From Parietaria judaica (lineage: Eukaryota; Streptophyta; Magnoliopsida; Rosales; Urticaceae): DNA of 64,000 nt. Positions within the stretch are counted from its first letter, which is position 1; each line of letters begins with the position of its first letter. This document shows positions 24,046 through 36,200 of the stretch, in pieces. The notes beneath the pieces are model-generated. The model made no database searches. It had not been told where the DNA came from and worked only from the letters and a program-made list of their open reading frames with translations. The translations under genes and the position numbers were made by a program. The stretch is taken from NCBI GenBank assembly GCA_954871525.1, contig OX940862.1:35208232-35272231 (forward strand). Direction: 5' to 3'.

Positions 24046-25255
24046 TGTATTATTGGGTAATTTTGTAAAGGTTATTTAATAAAGGAAAATTATTTAATTA
24101 ATTATTTCTTTATTAAATAAACCTATTTTTTACCAAAATATTCACCGGAGGTCCGTTTTCGTAAAAAAAAAAAGGGTCCCGATGATCCCAAAAATATCAA
24201 AACACCCAAAAACGACATAAAGTTTGCAAAAATCGGCCTCGGGGACCACCCGAGGCCTCCGAGGGCCCTCCGGGACCTCCAGCGGGGCCCATCGGCCCTC
24301 TGCAGGGCCCACAAGGGTCAAAGCTGACCCTGCCACATGTCAACACGCCACTGGGCGCGAGGGAAACACCACAGCCAATCACAACGTGACACGTGGGTGC
24401 TGAGTCAACAACTTGGAGCCCAAGTTTCAGCGAGCCTGCCGCCTTCCAGCCGCGCGTGAGGGCGCGTCGCTGGTCTGATCGTCGTGATTTTTGCGACAAT
24501 GGATCGGCCACGTTCCGGGGAGTGAGAAAAACATATAATTTTCTCCCAGGGGCCTCCCGGATGAGGAGATAATTGCAAAACAAGATCCGGATTTTTTCCT
24601 ATAAATAGGAGCTCGGATCTCCTTCATTCACAACATGATTTCACCCGAGAAAACACTTGGGAAACGCCTCAAAAGCTCCCAAAACTCTCTCTAAACTTCC
24701 AAAAACCGATATTCACTCAAATATCCCGCTACTGTTGAGCGTCGGAGGTGAATCGGGGGGCAAAACCCTCGTTTCTCCCTGCCCACGGTGTTGTTTTGTC
24801 AGGTCCCGGAAGAGAGAAATCCAACAAGAGCGGAAGCTCTGGAGAAAATTTTGGCACGATATACGACTTCCCCTGTCTAGGTTCGGGATCGGCATGGTGC
24901 TCGTTCTATCCTTTAGCCTTTATATCTCACGCAGATATACTGACTTTACGGATAGAGCGTAGGACCCGGATTTGAATTAATGACGCAGGCCGGAGGTGTT
25001 ATCCACCAGGGTTCATCTCAAAGTCAACTCTGCGACCTTTCCCACGCTGAGACCGAATCTTTGTGTGCTTGAACCTGTCATCAGACGGTGTCCGGGCCCG
25101 GATCTGGTCCCGTGTCAGGAGAAAGATCCGAACGACTTTGAGGTGCCAGAAGCCCAAACTCAAAACCCACCAAAAAGTCCACAAGACGACGTTGAGCCCG
25201 GCCCAACACGAGCAAATGGGCCGCTAATGGATTGAAGCATATTTCTGCATCAACA
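24046..25255 (+). mobile_element. Solo LTR, 1,210 bp
   Basis: Starts tgtattattgggt and ends tgcatcaaca, with a perfect 5-bp duplication tacag at 24041-24045 and 25256-25260. A clear core promoter is visible on the plus strand: tataaatagg at 24600-24609, then a leader rich in ctctct. The U3 part has a GC-rich block (about 24235-24330). Several short frames inside it have no domain. No internal retroelement region remains. Confidence 0.88.
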
Positions 25256-25402
25256 TACAGTAATCGAGATTGAGTACTCATAATACTATCAATTTCGAGA
25301 TTTATTTTTCCTTCCACGTCCGAGGATCTAAAAAAATAAAAAATAAAAATTGTAATGTGAGCTTAGGAAATGGATTCCTCGTATTTTTTATTATATAATT
25401 AA

Positions 25403-25766
25403 GGGATAAAAGCGGCAAAAGTGGCCAAAGTTAGGCCAAGTGTGCAAATAAGTAGCCAAACTGATTTAATATCGGGAGAAGTAGCCAAAGTTTACCAAAC
25501 CGTGGACAGTACAAATTCCATCCATTTCAAGTCAACGTCGTTTGCCACGTCATTTCCACAAGTGTTGAGCTTTGGCCACTTATTTGCACACTCGGCATAA
25601 CTTTAGCCACTTTTGCCGCTATTATCCCTTATTTTTTTACGTTCCAAAGTATTTTTTAGCGTTTATCTAGATTTGGTAAACTTTGGCTACTTATGCCGAT
25701 TAAATCGGTTTGGCCACTTATTTGCACACTTGGCTTAACTTTGGCCAGTTTTGCCACTATTATCCC
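25403..25766. mobile_element. Mutator-like foldback MITE, 364 bp
   Basis: Left terminus gggataaaagcggcaaaag and right terminus gccactattatccc form arms of about 97 bp (25403-25499 and 25668-25766). The 9-mers tataattaa (25394-25402) and tataattat (25767-25775) match at 8 of 9 positions. A third partial arm ending ttgccgctattatccc lies inside at about 25567-25628, so the element holds an internal arm duplication. Confidence 0.78.
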
Positions 25767-25775
25767 TATAATTAT

Positions 25776-27290
25776 TCACAATCCACGATTCGAATTTATA
25801 GCCGGACTATGTGGTCGCGTGGGCAGTCAAGAGTGGAGTTAGCAAGGGTTGACTAATGTATCGATTTTGCTGAAGAACAACGTCTTCTCCAACGAGGCAC
25901 ATAGTTTTTCCAGAAGTTTTCCTTGTTTTCGGTGTTGTATCAGCGAGCGAGGAAGACCTGCAAAAAGGAAAGTATGATGTCGGACCCCTTTACTTAAAGC
26001 AAAGTTGCCTACGTATCCTTGCAGAATATGTTCATCACGTAATTCAAGGGTAGTGAAATCTGAGGACGAGTGTCCCCGACGAGGGTAGAATCATTGTGGG
26101 TGAGACCTTCGACGAATGGCGGTCACCTGAGACAGGGTAAAGGGCGAGCACACTCTTGAGGATATGGAGAGTTACGATGGAGGCAGTCGTATTAGGCTTT
26201 CGACGAGCTCCGATGCGAAAATCATCTTGACAAGCTTCAGGGCGATGGCGGCCCGTTTGGCGAGCTTCGCAGCGAAGGCGGCCTGTTTGGCGATCTTCCA
26301 TATGAAGTCGACTTATCTGGCGAGCTCCGGCACAAAACTAATCTTCGCGGTGAGTGTCTACTCTAAATAGACCTTCTTGGCGAGCTTTGGAGGCGATACC
26401 AGGAACTAAGTCGAGGACGAGCGCTACTAGAAGAACTCCGCGTAGGAGATGATGGTTTTAGAGAAAGAAAGTGTGAAAAATATGGGAATGATGTTTCTAT
26501 TTATAAAGGGAAAAAAAGTAACAATTTTTTCTCATTCTGAGGGTATCTAAAAGAATATTTCTTAAAGATCCGCCTTGGAAAATCATGGGACCTTGCCATG
26601 GGAGAGCTCTACAGGTGAGGGGTCATCAAGCAAACGGTATGTCTTCTTGATCCCCTTCGGCCTTTGGGTGTTCTACGAGTTCGTATGTCGGGTCCTTAGG
26701 CGTCTTTGGAGCGTCCTTAGCATCCCCGTGAACTCGGGTTGTCGTGTTGCTTGATGGTTGTTGAGAAATTCGTCTTGTCGAGTTTGTTGGATAGGTGTTG
26801 CACGTCAACCTAGGAGCTTACCTTAGCGAGTACGTCGTTGAAGACTAAGTCCAAGGGTGGTCGTCGTCGCTAGGAGAGCTTATCTTGCTGAGGACGTCAT
26901 CTGGAGAGCTTGTCTTGATAGGGACGTCGTCGGGGAGCCTATTAGGTGGTTATCACCTCGTGTGGATCCTTTAAGGTTGCCATGGTTGTCGGGAACGTTT
27001 TGAAGTCGTCATCGGGGCCACCTTAAGGTTGTCGGAGGGTGGTCTTCGGCCTTTGGGTCTTGTCTTCCGGGCCTTGTCTTCTGGGCTTCGTCTAACGTGT
27101 TTGGACTCGAGCCGATAGGCCTTGACTTTCCTTACCGGGCTTTGACTTTTACCTTTAAAGCTCATATTTTTCAATAATTCGAAAATACGCATAACACGTG
27201 TAATTTGAACTATTTGATCGTTAATCGACCATCGTACAAAATTAAAAGAAAATAGAATTCGAACATACACAATCCCCATATTAATTGACC
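25776..27290. other. GC-richer decayed retroelement-like DNA
   Basis: Higher GC content and no host-type gene. On the minus strand a TATA-like tataaatag (about 26498-26506) with a pyrimidine-rich leader resembles an LTR promoter. I could not find paired TG/CA borders with a 5-bp duplication, so this remains an unassigned, probably LTR-derived, stretch. Confidence 0.35.
26204..26390. repeat. About six degenerate 30-bp tandem units
   Basis: Units begin gagctt/aagctt/gatctt/gagctc and end ggc, for example around 26261-26290, with 30-bp spacing. Because the unit is a multiple of three, both strands stay open with a ten-residue period. No coding claim is made. Confidence 0.65.
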
Positions 27291-28199
27291 CGGCTTTTTT
27301 ATTCCCTCCTATAGTTCACTTCATACAACCATTTCTAGTTCATATATAGTTAAGCTAGATGGTAAAGAACTTATTAATTTGGGAGCAAACTAAAAAAATA
27401 TATAATTATGTGAAGGATAAAAGAAGGTTGTTAATCAAGTACTTGAAGATTTGAAGCATATCTTTTCTTAAACATATAGGAAAACCTATGAAATAAAAAA
27501 AATATTGAGACTATCAAAATTTATTATGTTATCAAATTATTAATGTATAAAATATTAGCTATAAAATCATTATAATTAGAATAATAAAATCCTATTAATA
27601 TGGCAAGAATATTATAATCATAATACACAATTTGAAGATTATAATACTAAAATGTAGCTTGTTTCATGGCATGCAATGATGCAACTATACGATAACCACT
27701 TCGAACAATTTTTTTTACAACACCAACATACAACATGAACTTTGTTAATGTTATGTGGAAGTTTAAAGTTGAAGTTGAATGAGACATAAATGTCATGAAT
27801 ATGCAAATAACTTCATAATCATATTTTAAAAACACTGCATTATTAATCACTTAGTGTAGTTTATTTTTATTTAAGATGATTTCAAAACTAATTTTGCAAT
27901 GTTACATATTATTTATTGTGAATACATATATAATATTATTATTTTTATATTGAAGTCTTAATTTATATATCAATTTATATATCACTTGGGATTTATATAC
28001 TTCTAAAGATAATATTATTTTGTAAATTTAGCGAATTATTAACTTAACTAATTAGGCTCGAATCGGGATCGGATAAAAATATTATTTAATCGAGATTATT
28101 AATTTATCAAAGTTCTACTGTATATAGATGTACATACATATTTATATTAAATATGTAAATTTAGTTATATTACATAGTTACATAGTTATATTAAACTAA
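27291..28199. other. AT-rich intergenic DNA
   Basis: Nothing recognisable. Confidence 0.5.
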
Positions 28200-28945
28200 T
28201 TTAACTGTATTGCTTGCGGGCTTTGGAGGTCTTATCCACAACGGACTTGGAACTTTTTTGCGGAATCCTTTGGGCATCTTGGTCCGACCGGAATCTAAGA
28301 CTCTTCAAAAACGTTTCCAAGAGGCCGGAAGCGTGGGTAGAGGAGGTTTCTAGTTGGTTTTCAAGCTACAAGCTTACCAATTGAGAATTGGATGCTACGA
28401 ATAAGGCGAGCTCGCCGAGACAATGCACGTGGTCGGGTGCAATGAATGGAGGAACCAAGCTAAATGTGGATGCGGCTTGGGACGAGAATTCCGGACGTGC
28501 GGCACTAGGCGCGGTTGTGCGAGATGGTCAAGGGAGGTTTCTCGGCTTCACGGCACTGGTCTAGGACAAGGTTGACTCGGCTTTGTCGGCGGAGTGCCAA
28601 GCGATCCTTCACGGTCTCAAGTTTATCCTTGATAGAAATTGGCGGGTGGCCGAGTTGGAAACCAATTGTCTTAGAGCGGCCCATCTCGTAAATGAGGGTA
28701 GTCTTAATTGTGTCCAAGGCCCTATTCCAGCTAGTATTAGGACTCTTGTTACCGATGTTGGCTTGATCAAGGGGTGTCGTAGGGCACCTAGAATTTGTAA
28801 TGAAGCGGCCAACTGCGTCGCTAGAAACCGACTCTCGGATCTCATTCCCGATTTGCGGTCGTTATTTTGTCCGGAATGGCTTGTAAGCATCATTCTTAGG
28901 GATGTTCCCTCTATGAATTAATATATTTGGTTTCTGTTTAAAAAA
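28200..28945 (+). pseudogene. LINE (L1-type) RNase H fragment, 5'-truncated
   Basis: From about 28440 the plus strand encodes a plant LINE RNase H domain: TKLNVDAAWDENSG, then GAVVRDGQGRFLGF. A stop codon (near 28562) follows, then SAECQAILHGL and the ELETN block, ending at 28921. An A run at about 28940-28949 probably is the remains of the 3' tail. The Asp of VDAA and the Glu of SAE are kept; the internal stop and lack of reverse transcriptase make it non-functional. It is a separate insertion from the minus-strand LINE at 18880-21660. Confidence 0.75.
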
Positions 28946-29806
28946 AAAATGTCAAGAAGGCAGTAGTCATCTTTTGTATGGGCTAAGAGGCCCAGTCATA
29001 CAAATTGAGTTCAATCCGACCCGTTTGTTTTGGATGGAAAATCCAATTCAAACACACTTTTTTTAAAAGTTCGATCCAATTACATTGTTCCAATCAAAGT
29101 TCCAATTAGACTGGATTGGCCCTTCTTGTCCGCATACAAATAATTACACATACTAAACAAATGTACAAAATACTTACATATAAAACAAAATCCCATTTAC
29201 TAAAAATACAAACTCGTGATTGAAGAGTTCAACAACACTACTTTTCATTTCAGTCATATTTTAAGCACGAAGGAAAATTAATGTAATTTTTTTAATAAAT
29301 ATATAAATTACAAAGAAAGTTAAGGTATAGTATTTATTTTTGTTTTTATTATTCGGGCCAAGTCTACAGGTCGACCGAAACCGAAAGTATGGGGCTCAAT
29401 ATTGGTCAAGCTGGCTCAATCCAACCGAATTCAAGCGTAATAAGTTGGGCGAGATAAATTGGGCTGAGATCAAATTAGATTGGCATAGTTCGTCTCATTA
29501 GGCGTAAAATGTTCACCCATACGATCAACAATCCGCAAATACATAAATAAAATTATGATTCGTATTTTCTGAGGATCCAATTTTAGAAAGAGTAAAACAA
29601 CTAAACTCGAATTTCTTATTTCGGTTTGCTCTTTGATTTTTTTTTATTATATATGTATATATAATACATATCATTTTCAATTTTTTAGCTCTAACTAAAA
29701 TTAAATATGATCAGGTCCAAATTATAATACTATTTTAATATGTATATATTTAGAATAAAACTTTTGCACACTTTTGTCCAAATTTTATTTTTTGTATAAA
29801 TGATTA
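28946..29806. other. AT-rich intergenic DNA
   Basis: No gene seen. A patch at about 28980-29510 has cccgacc/ggctcaa words like a decayed repeat, without clear borders. Confidence 0.45.
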
Positions 29807-29815
29807 TAAAATTTA

Positions 29816-30977
29816 GGGTTAATTGCGGCGAAAGTACCCAACCTTTGGTCAAATTCTCTGCTGTGTATACAATCTCCGTAAATGGCGGCAAAAGTACCCA
29901 AACTTGACATTTAGGAGTTGACCAAAAAAATCCACCTCTGTGGCAATCAGCCTTTGCCACATTGCATGCCACATGGCACTTGGCCGCCACGTGGAATGAC
30001 ACGTAATTAATATTTTTTAAATATATATATTTTTTAAAATATTTCTATTTTTTTAAAAACAAACTTATTTTTTATTTTTATTTTTAATAAAAAATAATTT
30101 TTTCCAATAATAACAAATAATGAATATTTCAATTTAAGTATTCATTATTGGTTGTAATTATTTATTTTTAAAAAAGTGGGTAGAACGAAATAAAATCACC
30201 GCTCACGGTTCACTTGAACACCGTTTCCAATCCGGTTCACGTATCGAAAAAAATTGTTTAATATGTTTAATAATAATAACTAATAAACACATACAAATTG
30301 TTTAAAAAGTCAAGGCATAATTAAATACACACCACTTATTCAAAAACAAAAAATAGTAGTCATATTTATATTCAACAAAAAATATTTTTATTTGTTTGCA
30401 TGATTTTTTTTTGTGTTTGCATTTTACAATTATAATAATTGTTTAATATATATTTTTTATTTATATATTATTCCTTTTTTTTAAATTGTCGTTAAATAAT
30501 CATATGATTATTATTGGTTATTATTATTAAACATATTAGCGATTTCGTTTCACCCGTGAAACGGATCGGAGGTGGAGCTTGAGTGAACCGTGAACCGTGA
30601 TTTTTTTCTTTATTTATTTTATTTGATCCACTTTTCTAAAATGAATAATTATATTTAATAATAAAACTAATAATGAATATTTAAATTTAAATATTCATAT
30701 TGGTTATTATGAAAAATATTTAAAAAAAACAATTAATCTTTTTAAAAACAATTAATTTTTTTTAAAATAATTTTTTAAATCATTTAATAAAATAATAATT
30801 ACGTGGCATGCCACGTGGCGGCCAAGTGCCATGTGGCAAAGGTTGATTTCCACATAGGTAGGTTTTCTCGGTCAACTCCCAAATGCCAAGTTTGGGTACT
30901 TTTGCCGCTATTTATGGAGGTTGTATACACAACAGAGAATTTGACCAAAGGTTGGGTATTTTTGCCGCAATTAACCC
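29816..30977. mobile_element. Mutator-like foldback element, 1.16-kb near-palindrome
   Basis: Left end gggttaattgcggcgaaag and right end tttgccgcaattaaccc. A perfect 9-bp duplication taaaattta flanks it (29807-29815 and 30978-30986). The outer 180-bp arms match closely. Symmetry continues through AT-rich sequence to inner arms that pair ggttcac-containing words near 30207-30240 with gtgaaccgtgaa words near 30575-30600. Almost the whole element could fold as one hairpin. It has no ORF of note. Confidence 0.9.
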
Positions 30978-30986
30978 TAAAATTTA

Positions 30987-31740
30987 TCATATATATGCCC
31001 CCTAAAAATTGAAGTATTGGAGACCTATACGGCTACTAACCATTATTCATGCTATTGAAAATCTAAAATTTATGTTCCAAGGTCATAAATCTCAGAACAA
31101 GTCAACGACATGTCGGTAGCATCAAGAAATGACCTTGTAGGCAAAAAAATCTTTGTTGTCATTGTCGTTTTACGAAAAAATGAGACATGTCGTTCAACTC
31201 GTCTTTTGATTGTCGCATGTCGTTTTACATTTAAAAAAAATAAGATACTGTTGAAGCTCTATAAATTCATGCACTAAATATGTTCATATACGTCGACCAG
31301 TACAACTACGACATGTACTTACAAACTTGCCTCGCCAACTATGTCTTGCACTTGTCGTAGTATGAGTATCATGCACTCCAGAGTTGGCCACATGCCTCGC
31401 TTTTTTTTTTTTTTTTTATGTATTCTCGTATTTTATTTCTGAATAATTACATACTTCGTTTGGGATGTTATGACGTATGTTGCGGTGTCTGTTAGTTAGA
31501 ACTTACTTATGTTTTGTTTTGTTTGTATTTTTGACTTCTTAATTATTTATGTCTTATAGTGATACCGTTAAAGAGAGTATTAGTGAACATATCAAACTTA
31601 CATAAAAATCTTGTCATAATATTCTACAAATAATTTTTTCAAAAAAATTGATTGATTAACTTTATTTGTTGATAAACCTTTGTTTCCAATAAACCCGTAA
31701 AATAGAGTTACATTTTTATTTATCGATAACGGTATTTAGA
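30987..31740. other. Intergenic DNA upstream of EAF1
   Basis: No gene recognised. Several cgacatgtcg-like palindromic words occur at about 31108-31220. The run at about 31402-31418 is poly-T. Confidence 0.45.
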
Positions 31741-31750
31741 AACTTTGGCA

Positions 31751-33231
31751 CGGTATATATATATAACAATGCAATTTCCAAAATAAAAAAAGAAGCCCAA
31801 ATTGAAGGTGTAAAATTTGAAAGGCCTCTCGTGCGTGTTCGTCCCCATGCCCAGCCCACTCGCAGAGTTCCCAAACTTGACGAGCGACCAAAACCAACGT
31901 TTCCAGAGACACAATCACAGAGCGCAGAATCGAATTCCACTTCCAATTCAATACCAGACATCGCTCCCTCCCCATGTCTCTACGGACTCCTTCCATGCCT
32001 GACATTCTCGCCTACCTTCGCCTTCGCCTTCACCGTTAGGGCACCTTCGGGCCTTTCTCCTCGAGCGCGAATTCCCCTCAATTTGAACCCTAGGAGTCAC
32101 CAACTTCGCTGAATTCAACCCTCCCTCGCAGTGCTCCGCCTCCCAATTTCGCGCCTCCGCTTCCAATTTCAGGTGATTCCCGTTGCTACGCGAGAAAAAA
32201 CCCTAGAATTTTGAACTTGCCCAATCAGTCGGGCTGAGGAATTAGGGCTTGTTCGTGTGCTCTAATTGCGCGAATTTGAGCTCTGTGTCGTCTCGATGGG
32301 TGCATTCCGTCTCAATGCTCGCGCGATTGGAGGGTCGTGATTGAGTGAGTGCCCATGTATGTGTCGCGAACGCGTAGGCGAGCGTTGGGCAGTGCCTTGG
32401 GAGTTGGGATTTCTAGAGGGTAGTTCAACTCGATTGGATAGGCTTGTGGGACTCGGTTGCAAATTCGAAGGGGTTATTTGGCGGCAAGTTTTTGCAGGCA
32501 TTGATGGAAACGACGCACTTTTATAGGAAGAGATGATAGCAAAACCGTACATGTTCCGAGTCGGTGCATAATCCTTCTCCTTTCTTTCTCACACTTCTTC
32601 TACTGAGAGTTGTCGTGTTAATGCTTTTGGTATGGTTCGTTGCGTTCTCTTGTTGGTATTGGAGTATTACTATATCGGCTATCTATAAGCTTGGGGTGGA
32701 GTGTGGACTAAGCTCTAGACATTATCTTATGTGATAGTTTTTGAGAATTTGAGAGAAAGGGTCACTGGTTTTTTACTCTTAAGCCGTTTCATATTATACC
32801 CTCTATTCTCGTGGTTTCTGATTATAAGAATGTTTCTTGTACGGATTCACATCGGAAAATGTTGTTTTTTTTTTTAAATTTATTTATTATCCTTTATGAC
32901 AATATATTGGATGGGTCGGACATTTTTGGTAACTCATTATATATGTTGAATGGCTTCTGTCAAATTTCTCTATTCCTGTTTTAGCTATCTCGCGTAGTAT
33001 TAGAACATGCATTTCTGTGCTGATATTTAATTGGATGTACAAGTTATATATTATATATTTGTGTGGCACTTATGATTATCAATCGCTTACTAGACATTTG
33101 ATAATCAATTGTTTATTATTGGCATTTAATGATCCTTATTCCTTATTCATTAAGACTGATGGCTTAGCTGTATTGATCTCGTAGACTCTAAAATCAGATG
33201 GAAAGTGAAGATCGTCGAGATTAGGACAGGA
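31751..33231 (+). promoter_or_regulatory. EAF1 promoter, 5' UTR exon and 5' UTR intron
   Basis: A TATA-like tatatatatataac lies at about 31755-31768. A pyrimidine-rich region about 31800-32172 has the look of a 5' UTR exon and ends in ttcag/gtgatt, a usable donor (GT at 32173-32174). A matching acceptor (aaatcag) ends at 33197. This gives a roughly 1-kb leader intron. The second leader exon contains an 8-codon upstream ORF (33198-33224) ending 7 nt before the main ATG. Confidence 0.5.
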
Positions 33232-36200
33232 ATGCATGGATGTAATTCAGGATCTCCTCTCGTCGTAAATGCTGAAGTTGATTCCATGGGAGGAGTGGTT
33301 GACGGTGGAGTTGGAATTGGGTTGAAAACCTCTCCTCGTCGAGCAGCAATCGAGAAGGCTCAGAAAGAGCTTAGGTCTTATGCTACTCCATTTTTGTTAA
33401 GTTTTTAATTTATATTGTTATAATGTACTTGTGTCCATAAACCATTAGATCAACTATATTTATAACAGGCAGGAGTATGATGTTCGCGAGGAAAGGAGAA
33501 GAGAGCTGGATTTTCTTGAAAAGGTGGGTTTACATAAAATAAAGAGCAGTTTCTTGGACTCTATGTTTCAAATTTATTTTTTGTAATATTAACGATCAAT
33601 TCCTGTTACTGTCAGGGTGGCAATCCATTGGACTTTAAATATGGGAATGCTGCTTCTGTTAGTGTCCAGTCTACTTCCCTCACTGATCAGAATCCAGATC
33701 AGATTGTGACTAGGCATGTCTCTTCTTTCTTAAGTCCTGGGTTATATATATATTTTTTGTTTTTGTCAGCTGAAACCGGCTAAACATGGTTTGTATGCTT
33801 ATAATTTCAGTGAAGCTAAAGGCAGTTTTGCATTGACCCCTTCACCTCATGGGGATTCCGTGGACAGCAGTGGTAGGCCAGGGGTTCCCATGGTTTGTGA
33901 GCCTAATATTGCTGATAATCTCTTACTTTTTGATGGAGAGCACGATTTTCCTGAAGTGGAAAAGAACCCAGTGCATCCTAATCGAAGGAACAACATTGCT
34001 CGGTCTGAACAATCTTCTCAAATTGATGGGTCTCAGAATGTTAAAGAAGCAGAAGATTTGGCAATTGTTCGGCCTTATGCTCGAAGAAATAGGTCAAGAT
34101 CAAATCGTGATGGTGCAAGATCAAATGCGACTGATATGGCCCAGAATCGAGGATCTACTTTAGCTTTTCGTGGAGGCTCACGGGATGGTAAGGGGCAAGT
34201 AGGTGAAAAGAAAAGCCAAAAAGACCAGAATACACCATCTATTTCCAACATAAAGTCTGCAACTTCAAATGGTGATGTAACTCCCTCTGTGGTTGCTTCT
34301 GATAATCAATTAGACACAGAACTAGATGGTACACCGTCTCCTGAGATGAGAACAGAATCAACAAAATCAAGCATGGAAACTCACAAAAATTTAATCGAGA
34401 GCCAACATAACCAGTCTTCTCAAGTTGACGTGGCTTCTAGAGAAACTGATGCTGAAAAAGACCAGTTGGCTTCAGCTGAAAAAGAGACCGGTAATCAGCT
34501 GAATGGCTTTAGTGATTTGAGAGAGAACAAAAGTATTTTAAATGAAGTTGAAAATAGCAATGGAGCTGTAGGAACAAAGGGTTTAGATTCACAGTCTTCA
34601 TGCACCAAAACTAGCCTAGGATTAGATGTACATAGAGATAGAGATGTGTGCACTGGTACAAGAAACGCGGCCTCTAATGGGAATGTAGTGGGGAAAAGTT
34701 CAGATGTTGTGGGTACATCGCTAGTCGATGGGACTGCGCCAGTTAAGGATAAGGACGAGATAGAAACTGTTAATAACGGTGTTTGTCGGAGTCATTCCGG
34801 TAACGTGGGTGCGGTAAAAATCAATGAAGAGATGGTTGAAAGTACATCTGAACTGCATGCTGAAGTTGGGGTTCTTTCTAAAGCTGATCAGCCCATTGAC
34901 CAAATTGATGGCGAAGTGCATGATAAAACAATCAATAATTCCAGCCTCAATATCGAGAATTCTACTGTGCCTGCTTTGTCAGATAAGCATTCCACTGTGG
35001 CACCTGATCCTCAATCAAAAGTTTCAGACAAAGCTCATGAAGATTCCATCTTGGAGGAGGCTCGGATTATAGAGGTTTCATATGCTTTATGGTTATTTTG
35101 GTTTCTTTATCATTTTTCTTCTTCTTGCAATTGAGTTCTGAATTGATGATAAAATTTGATATATAGGCCAAACATAAGAGGATTGCAGAATTATCTGTTC
35201 GTTCTATGCTCCCGGAGTTCCGCCGGAAATCTCATTGGGATTTTGTTCTAGAAGAAATGTCATGGCTGGCAAATGATTTTGCTCAGGTCTGCCTTTGTAT
35301 GCATTTTGTAAAGAAATTAGGATGTGTTTTTCTAAGCAAAGAAATTAAGTATAGAACAATTGCCATGTGCCTAATTGGATTTTTCTTCTTCTTCTTTTTT
35401 TATTAGGAGCGTCTTTGGAAGACAGCTGCGGCAGCACAAATAGGCCACCGTGTTGCTTTAACTTCTCGGATGAGATTTGAAGAACGAAGTCAGCATTTCA
35501 AACTAAAAGAAATTGCTCACAGTTTGGCAAAGGCTGTCATGCAATTCTGGAATTCAGCTGAGGTGACGGTGAACAGTGTTATTCCGAAAGAGAAGAGTGA
35601 AGTTTCTGACATGGTGCTGATCTTATCTGAACTTGTTTTATCTTTGCAAAAATGTATTTTAGTTAGTGGATAATTGCTGGTAATTAATTTTTTTATTATT
35701 CTGGGCCTTCTTGTGAGTTATTCTTCTAGGTTTGGATTTAGCATGCCAATACTTTTGCAAGTAGCTATATCATATAGATGTAGAAAGTGATAATTCACTA
35801 TCCATATATTTTCCCAGTCTTATTTTTTCCTGTGTATAAATTTACATATAAGTTATAAGCATAGGAACAAAGAATTGTTTAAATGTCAGATTTGTTTTGG
35901 TGCTTAAATATGTCAAGTTTGCTATGTAATTTTCTTGTTTTTTGAAGTGTTTTATGAAATTATTTTTAAAGCTTCAGGAAAATTTTCCTTTTATTCATAT
36001 AAGACAGCGTTGATTTTGGATTTTTATTTTTTATTTCATTAGTTTCGTTGCATGAGATATTGAATGTTTTATCTGACAAAACATTTTTTCGATGTTGAAA
36101 TGAAATCTGATCTCAATATCACGTGCTGTTTATTGCTGGTCAATATTTCAGGAGCTTGGGGAGGAAATGAAAGTAGAGGATCCCAGAAAGGGGGCTTCAC

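Noticed and set aside
24197..24583. 128-codon minus-strand frame in GC-rich DNA
   Set aside because: It lies inside the U3 part of a solo LTR and has Gly/Pro-rich low-complexity text with no domain.
25935..25965. Possible tRNA-Met-type primer-binding site (ttgtatcagcgagcg)
   Set aside because: The match to the usual tggtatcagagc is imperfect and no LTR end lies immediately upstream.
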